64,000 nucleotides of DNA, taken from Paenochrobactrum gallinarii. Its GTDB lineage: Bacteria; Pseudomonadota; Alphaproteobacteria; Rhizobiales; Rhizobiaceae. The notes beneath the pieces are model-generated. The model made no database searches. It was given only the letters and a program-made list of their open reading frames with translations, and had not been told where the DNA came from. This document shows, one piece after another, positions 61,066 to 64,000 of this stretch. Both the position numbers and the translations under genes were made by a program. The stretch lies in the NCBI RefSeq assembly GCF_014205685.1, contig NZ_JACIIU010000009.1, forward strand, positions 41,267 to 105,266, written 5' to 3'. Numbering within the stretch: position 1 is the stretch's first letter; every line of letters starts with the position of its first letter.

Positions 61066-61709
61066 AGCGATCTGTCGTAAATTTTCATTGATGCTGAACT
61101 ATAAAAACCTCACTAGCATCGCGGGATTCAAGGTTGGAGCTTTTGTATAAACAGCGTCAGCTTGCGGTCTATCAAGCACATAATTTGATTATTATGGGGC
61201 GCGCTGGAAAGGGTCGATTAAATCGTAATCCAGAGGCAGCATACTTTTTTATACAGAATATTGGCCGGCAGCCTATGCCGGTTTTATTAAAGAAATGTGG
61301 GCGTAGATTCGGCGCGGCAAAAACACCCTCTTTGTCAGCCGCATATCGCCTCTGCGAAAAGTTAGAAAAGCACATAAAACGACGATTAAAGAGGCTCTGA
61401 AATGAAGTGGTTTTCATCTCGGTTTATGGCTCGTTTTTTGCCATTTTTCCATTCGTAAAGATTGGGCTAAAGTTGATGCTGAGGCAAACCAAATTAAGTG
61501 CGAATTCTTAGAACGAAAAGCCTCTATTAGAATGGGTGCTCGAAGATCAGGAAACAGGTTCTGTTTAACGCATTAATGTGTTGCCGCCTGATCTTGCCGT
61601 CGCTGCAAGTGTATTACTCGCTACATCACAACCATATTTACTGCGGTGACACGATGGTGACACTGCATAATGATTAATTTCCGATTTTAGAGTTAAGTTG
61701 TTGATTTTA
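61066..61709. other. Region without a recognised gene between the RpiR gene and tRNA-Thr
   Basis: An open frame at 61134-61400 (TTG start, 88 codons; later ATG near 61194) encodes a basic chain with NRNPEAAYFFIQNIGRQPM and a Lys/Arg-rich end (KHIKRRLKRL). I do not recognise it and it has no good ribosome-binding site. The rest shows no frame of note. It may be debris of a lost gene beside the tRNA; no integrase or direct repeat of the tRNA end was found. Confidence 0.4.
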
Positions 61710-61785
61710 TGGTGCCGCTTATAGGACTCGAACCTACGACCCCATCATTACGAATGATGTGCTCTACCAACTGAGCTAAAGCGGC
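61710..61785 (-). tRNA. tRNA-Thr (CGT)
   Basis: On the minus strand the acceptor GCCGCTT pairs with AAGCGGC-type 3' end. The D-arm is TAGCTCAGTTGGTAGAGC, the anticodon stem CATCA/TGATG holds loop TTCGTAA (anticodon CGT), and the T-arm has GGTTCGAGTCC. The CCA end is encoded (TGG at 61710-61712 on the plus strand). Confidence 0.97.
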
Positions 61786-62239
61786 AATCCAGTCATTTTC
61801 TCTCATAAAGTTGAGTCCATATCAACAAAACAAGCAGAAGAGAAATACAAGGGTCAGATAACGAAAAGACGAAACAAAAGCAAGGCAGAAAACATGCCTA
61901 CATTTCAAATCGCACCTGACCTCTTATACCAGATAAAATACCAGCGCATATCCGTTACAGCGATTAAAAACGCGTAAAACTAGCAGCAAGACAAAAAAGC
62001 CTTTTGCAATATCATTGGATACTGTAATCAAACCACAAGAAAAACCGCAGCCATGAAAGCTCTCGGAATAAATCAATTGGGAACAAACGGTTATTGCAAG
62101 CACTTATGAAGCAATAAAAAAACACCACTATTTTATGTAATTAAATCAAAAGCTTACAAAAAAACCAACATCGCATAACACTTTAAACGAACTGTCGCTG
62201 GTAAATGAATAGATAAACGCCCTTGATTAGAAAGGGAAT
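61786..62239. other. Non-coding region between tRNA-Thr and the membrane protein gene
   Basis: AT-rich, with no supported gene, clear terminator or repeat. It must hold the promoters of the tRNA (leftwards) and the next gene (rightwards). Confidence 0.5.
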
Positions 62240-63305
62240 TTGGCTAAATCTGACACTCCGGATAATCACATTGAACCAGCATTGCCTGAAGAAAGACCAG
62301 CATTTGGAAAGCATCGAACGCGCCATACGCAACGCATTTACAAAGGCAGACGCGACAAATTCTGAAATACGTAAGCGGATTTATACATCTGCCTGGCAGG
62401 CGCATGAACGTGCGCTGGCACAAAATGTGAAGCTTGATGAAGCAGAGCGCAACCAGCGCCGTGATCAATTAACTCATGTAATTCGTGGGATTGAACGTGA
62501 ATACGCGACTCCTGAACCTGTTAAGCAACAGGCACCACAAGCAGATGATTGGTCACTAGACGGCGCAAACGATGGCATGTCCGGTTCGCTTGATACAGTT
62601 GCTCCTTCACGAAAAAACGCACCACGCAATGATGGCATGGCAGATTTTGGTGAAGCGCAAAATCGCGCACAAAAAACCAAAACAGCCCCTAAGAAACGCT
62701 CGAAATTAACCAGACTTCTAGTGCCGCTCGTATTGCTGGCAGCTTTTGGTATTATCGGGCTTTCTATTTACAACAGCTTGAGCGACCTCAGCCGTGCGCC
62801 TAATGGCGGCATTCGCTCTCCGCTTAATACGGGTCCGTTCAAAGAAGGTGAAAACCCGGACAATGCGCGATGGATCACTATTTTCACACCGCAAGATGCA
62901 ACCCGCATTTCTTTAAATGGCACGGCAACAGCAGAAATCACCCGCGTTGAAGGCGTGGATTATCTGCGTATCAAATCCCCTTCCGCCAAAGATACCATCC
63001 GCTTTGACGTGGGTGAAGGCATCCTCAATCAGTTTGTGAATACAACAGCGACATTTGATATTATTGCCCGCAGCAGCGATGGAAAACCGGCACAAATGTC
63101 TGTCACATGTGATTTTGGCGATATGGGCAATTGCCAGCGCCGCCGCTACGATGTCACCGGATCGCAAAACGATTATCTATTTGATGTCGAATTTGCAGCG
63201 AATAAAAAAACGCAGAAAAGTGGCATCATCAGCATTAATAGCGACCTGAACGGTTCTGGTCGCGCCGTTGATATCCTTGCGATCAGAGTTGGTAAGCCGG
63301 AATAA
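62240..63305 (+). CDS. Conserved-looking membrane-anchored protein with a probable frameshift near its start
   Basis: From about codon 22 the protein is continuous: a coiled region (ESIERAIRNAFTKADATNSE, then RIYTSAWQAHERALAQNVKL), a charged linker, one membrane helix (LLVPLVLLAAFGIIGLSIY) near two fifths of its length, and a beta-rich C-terminal domain (WITIFTPQDATRISLNGTA; SVTCDFGDMGNCQRRRYDV). The normal N-terminus seems to lie in another frame: TTG 62240 with AAAGG upstream reads AKSDTPDNHIEPALPEERPA, then F. It would join FESIERAI smoothly if one G at 62305-62308 were removed. As it stands, the only in-frame start is the ATT/ATG-poor stretch from 62223. Either a real mutation or a sequence error. 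Function unknown. Confidence 0.7.
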
Positions 63306-63525
63306 ACCGGCCTACCTTACCTCTCGTCCGGTCAGATCAATTCAATTGCATCGCATTAAGCTGTATCGCATCCAATTATGTGCGATTTACAAAGACCTAT
63401 TTTCGCGCCTATATTACCCTAAAAAAGAGCCTATATTTCCTTTAATATTTTTATTGCACATAAAACAGAATCTTAAATAAATTTAATATGATAATTTAAA
63501 AAAATCATAAGTATAAGGGTTTTTT
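63306..63525. other. Short AT-rich gap before the truncated Tat-signal gene
   Basis: No gene or clear terminator is visible; the last 60 nt are extremely A/T rich and probably contain the promoter of the next gene. Confidence 0.45.
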
Positions 63526-63783
63526 ATGCCACCTTATACTACAAGACGTAATTTTTTAAAAACAGGACTGCTTAGCGGTCAATCTGCTCCTTTTATTTCT
63601 GCTTGCGGCTGCGGTATTTCCAGTGCTTTTGCATCGGAAGAAACACCCGATGATCTGACCACCCTGACACGTGTTCTCGTGCCCGGTGAATATTTGTCGA
63701 AAGGTAAATTGGTCTTGCCTCGGTTTCGTTCCGGTCTTTTTGAGAGCATTATTTGTTATCAAGGAGACCATATATGTCATTAA
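63526..63783 (+). pseudogene. Exported protein gene truncated by an IS3-family element
   Basis: The frame starts MPPYTTRRNFLKTGLLSG, a twin-arginine export signal (RRNFLK), followed by a Ser/Ala/Cys-rich stretch ending near SSAFASEE and then ETPDDLTTLTRVLVPGEYLS. Its last residues run into the left part of the IS element, overlapping the transposase start by 10 bases, and it ends after 85 codons. The original gene was evidently longer; its family cannot be told from the surviving N-terminus. The exact junction, probably between 63690 and 63740, could not be fixed because the IS end sequence was not recognised. Confidence 0.55.
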
Positions 63784-64000
63784 AGCATAGTGATGAATTT
63801 AAGCGTGATGCAGTTCGCATAGCACTCACTAGTGGCTTAACACGCCGTCAAGTTGCGTCAGATTTAAGTATTGGGCTTTCCACGCTTGGGAAATGGATCG
63901 CATCAATTTCCGATGAAACTAAAATTCCTACCCAAGACACTGATCTTCTGCGTGAGAATGAACGTTTACGCAAAGAGAACCGTATCCTTCGGGAGGAGAG
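63774..64000 (+). mobile_element. IS3-family element, orfA (transposase N-terminal protein), cut by the window end
   Basis: GGAG lies 8-9 nt before ATG 63774. The protein begins SLKHSDEFKRDAVRIALTSG and continues LTRRQVASDLSIGLSTLGKW, the helix-turn-helix of IS3-group OrfA. It ends in a leucine-zipper stretch (LLRENERLRKENRILREE) that in the family mediates contact with OrfB. The frame is intact up to base 64000, so this copy may be active. orfB and the right end lie beyond the window. Confidence 0.9.

Noticed and set aside
61710..61785. Genomic island integrated at tRNA-Thr
   Set aside because: No integrase, no direct repeat of the tRNA 3' end and no phage genes were found on either side within the window.

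Overview
The window looks like chromosomal DNA from a Hyphomicrobiales (Rhizobiales) alphaproteobacterium, most likely of the Brucella/Ochrobactrum/Pseudochrobactrum kind. The signs are a single-domain CpdR regulator, a DUF459 SGNH protein, HisN-type histidinol-phosphatase, an N-formylglutamate amidohydrolase, a small-heat-shock gene behind an RpoH-like promoter and the general style of the Paa, Kdp and Liv proteins. Base composition is moderate (around half GC by eye). The species call is an inference from protein character, not from a search.

Layout. 1-7300: housekeeping genes (5'-truncated DUF459 protein, threonine aldolase, Hsp20 with a candidate RNA thermometer, a small exported basic protein, an alpha/beta hydrolase, hisN, formylglutamate amidohydrolase, cpdR, tRNA-Val). 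7625-28234: a very complete phenylacetate degradation island. paaX precedes the operon paaJ-A-B-C-D-E-(extra ferritin-like protein)-paaZ on the plus strand. paaG-I-K and a TetR gene lie on the minus strand. A divergent plus-strand operon holds a PaaN-type aldehyde dehydrogenase, a full Liv-type ABC transporter and a fused hydratase/dehydrogenase. 28290-30480: a drug-efflux MFS gene with a divergent TetR gene. 30490-31036: scar of a decayed IS3 element next to a broken acetyltransferase gene. 31239-32132: CDF metal exporter. 32163-40450: kdp potassium-uptake operon with its KdpDE sensor pair and three small membrane-peptide genes. 40725-44462: EptA lipid A phosphoethanolamine transferase with a PmrAB-like two-component pair. 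44506-49026: a second Liv-type ABC operon. 49545-61065: an amine or amino-acid catabolic island with two M81 (MlrC-like) hydrolases, two class III aminotransferases, a PuuC-like aldehyde dehydrogenase, a polar amino-acid ABC transporter and an RpiR regulator. 61066-64000: tRNA-Thr, a membrane protein with a probable frameshift, and a truncated Tat-signal gene cut by an IS3-family element that runs off the window.

How the parts work together. In the paa island the inferred path is uptake (Liv-type transporter), CoA activation (PaaK), epoxidation (PaaABCE with PaaD), isomerisation (PaaG), ring opening (PaaZ, perhaps also PaaN), then hydration/oxidation by the fused 645-residue enzyme and thiolysis by PaaJ. 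PaaX and a TetR protein probably share control: the same GACC-N4-GGTC palindrome lies over the paaJ start site and in the paaG/paaN divergent region. In the 49-61 kb island, transport and catabolic genes overlap or nearly touch, and similar inverted repeats with a TGAAACAAATG core precede the transporter operon and lie in the second divergent promoter region, fitting local RpiR control.

Least explained items: the extra PaaA-like protein in the paa operon, whose metal site is altered; three 29-bp hairpin repeats between paaD and paaE; the M81/aminotransferase island; and a 56-residue single-span membrane protein between kdpA and kdpB. No CRISPR array, rRNA operon or intact prophage was seen.
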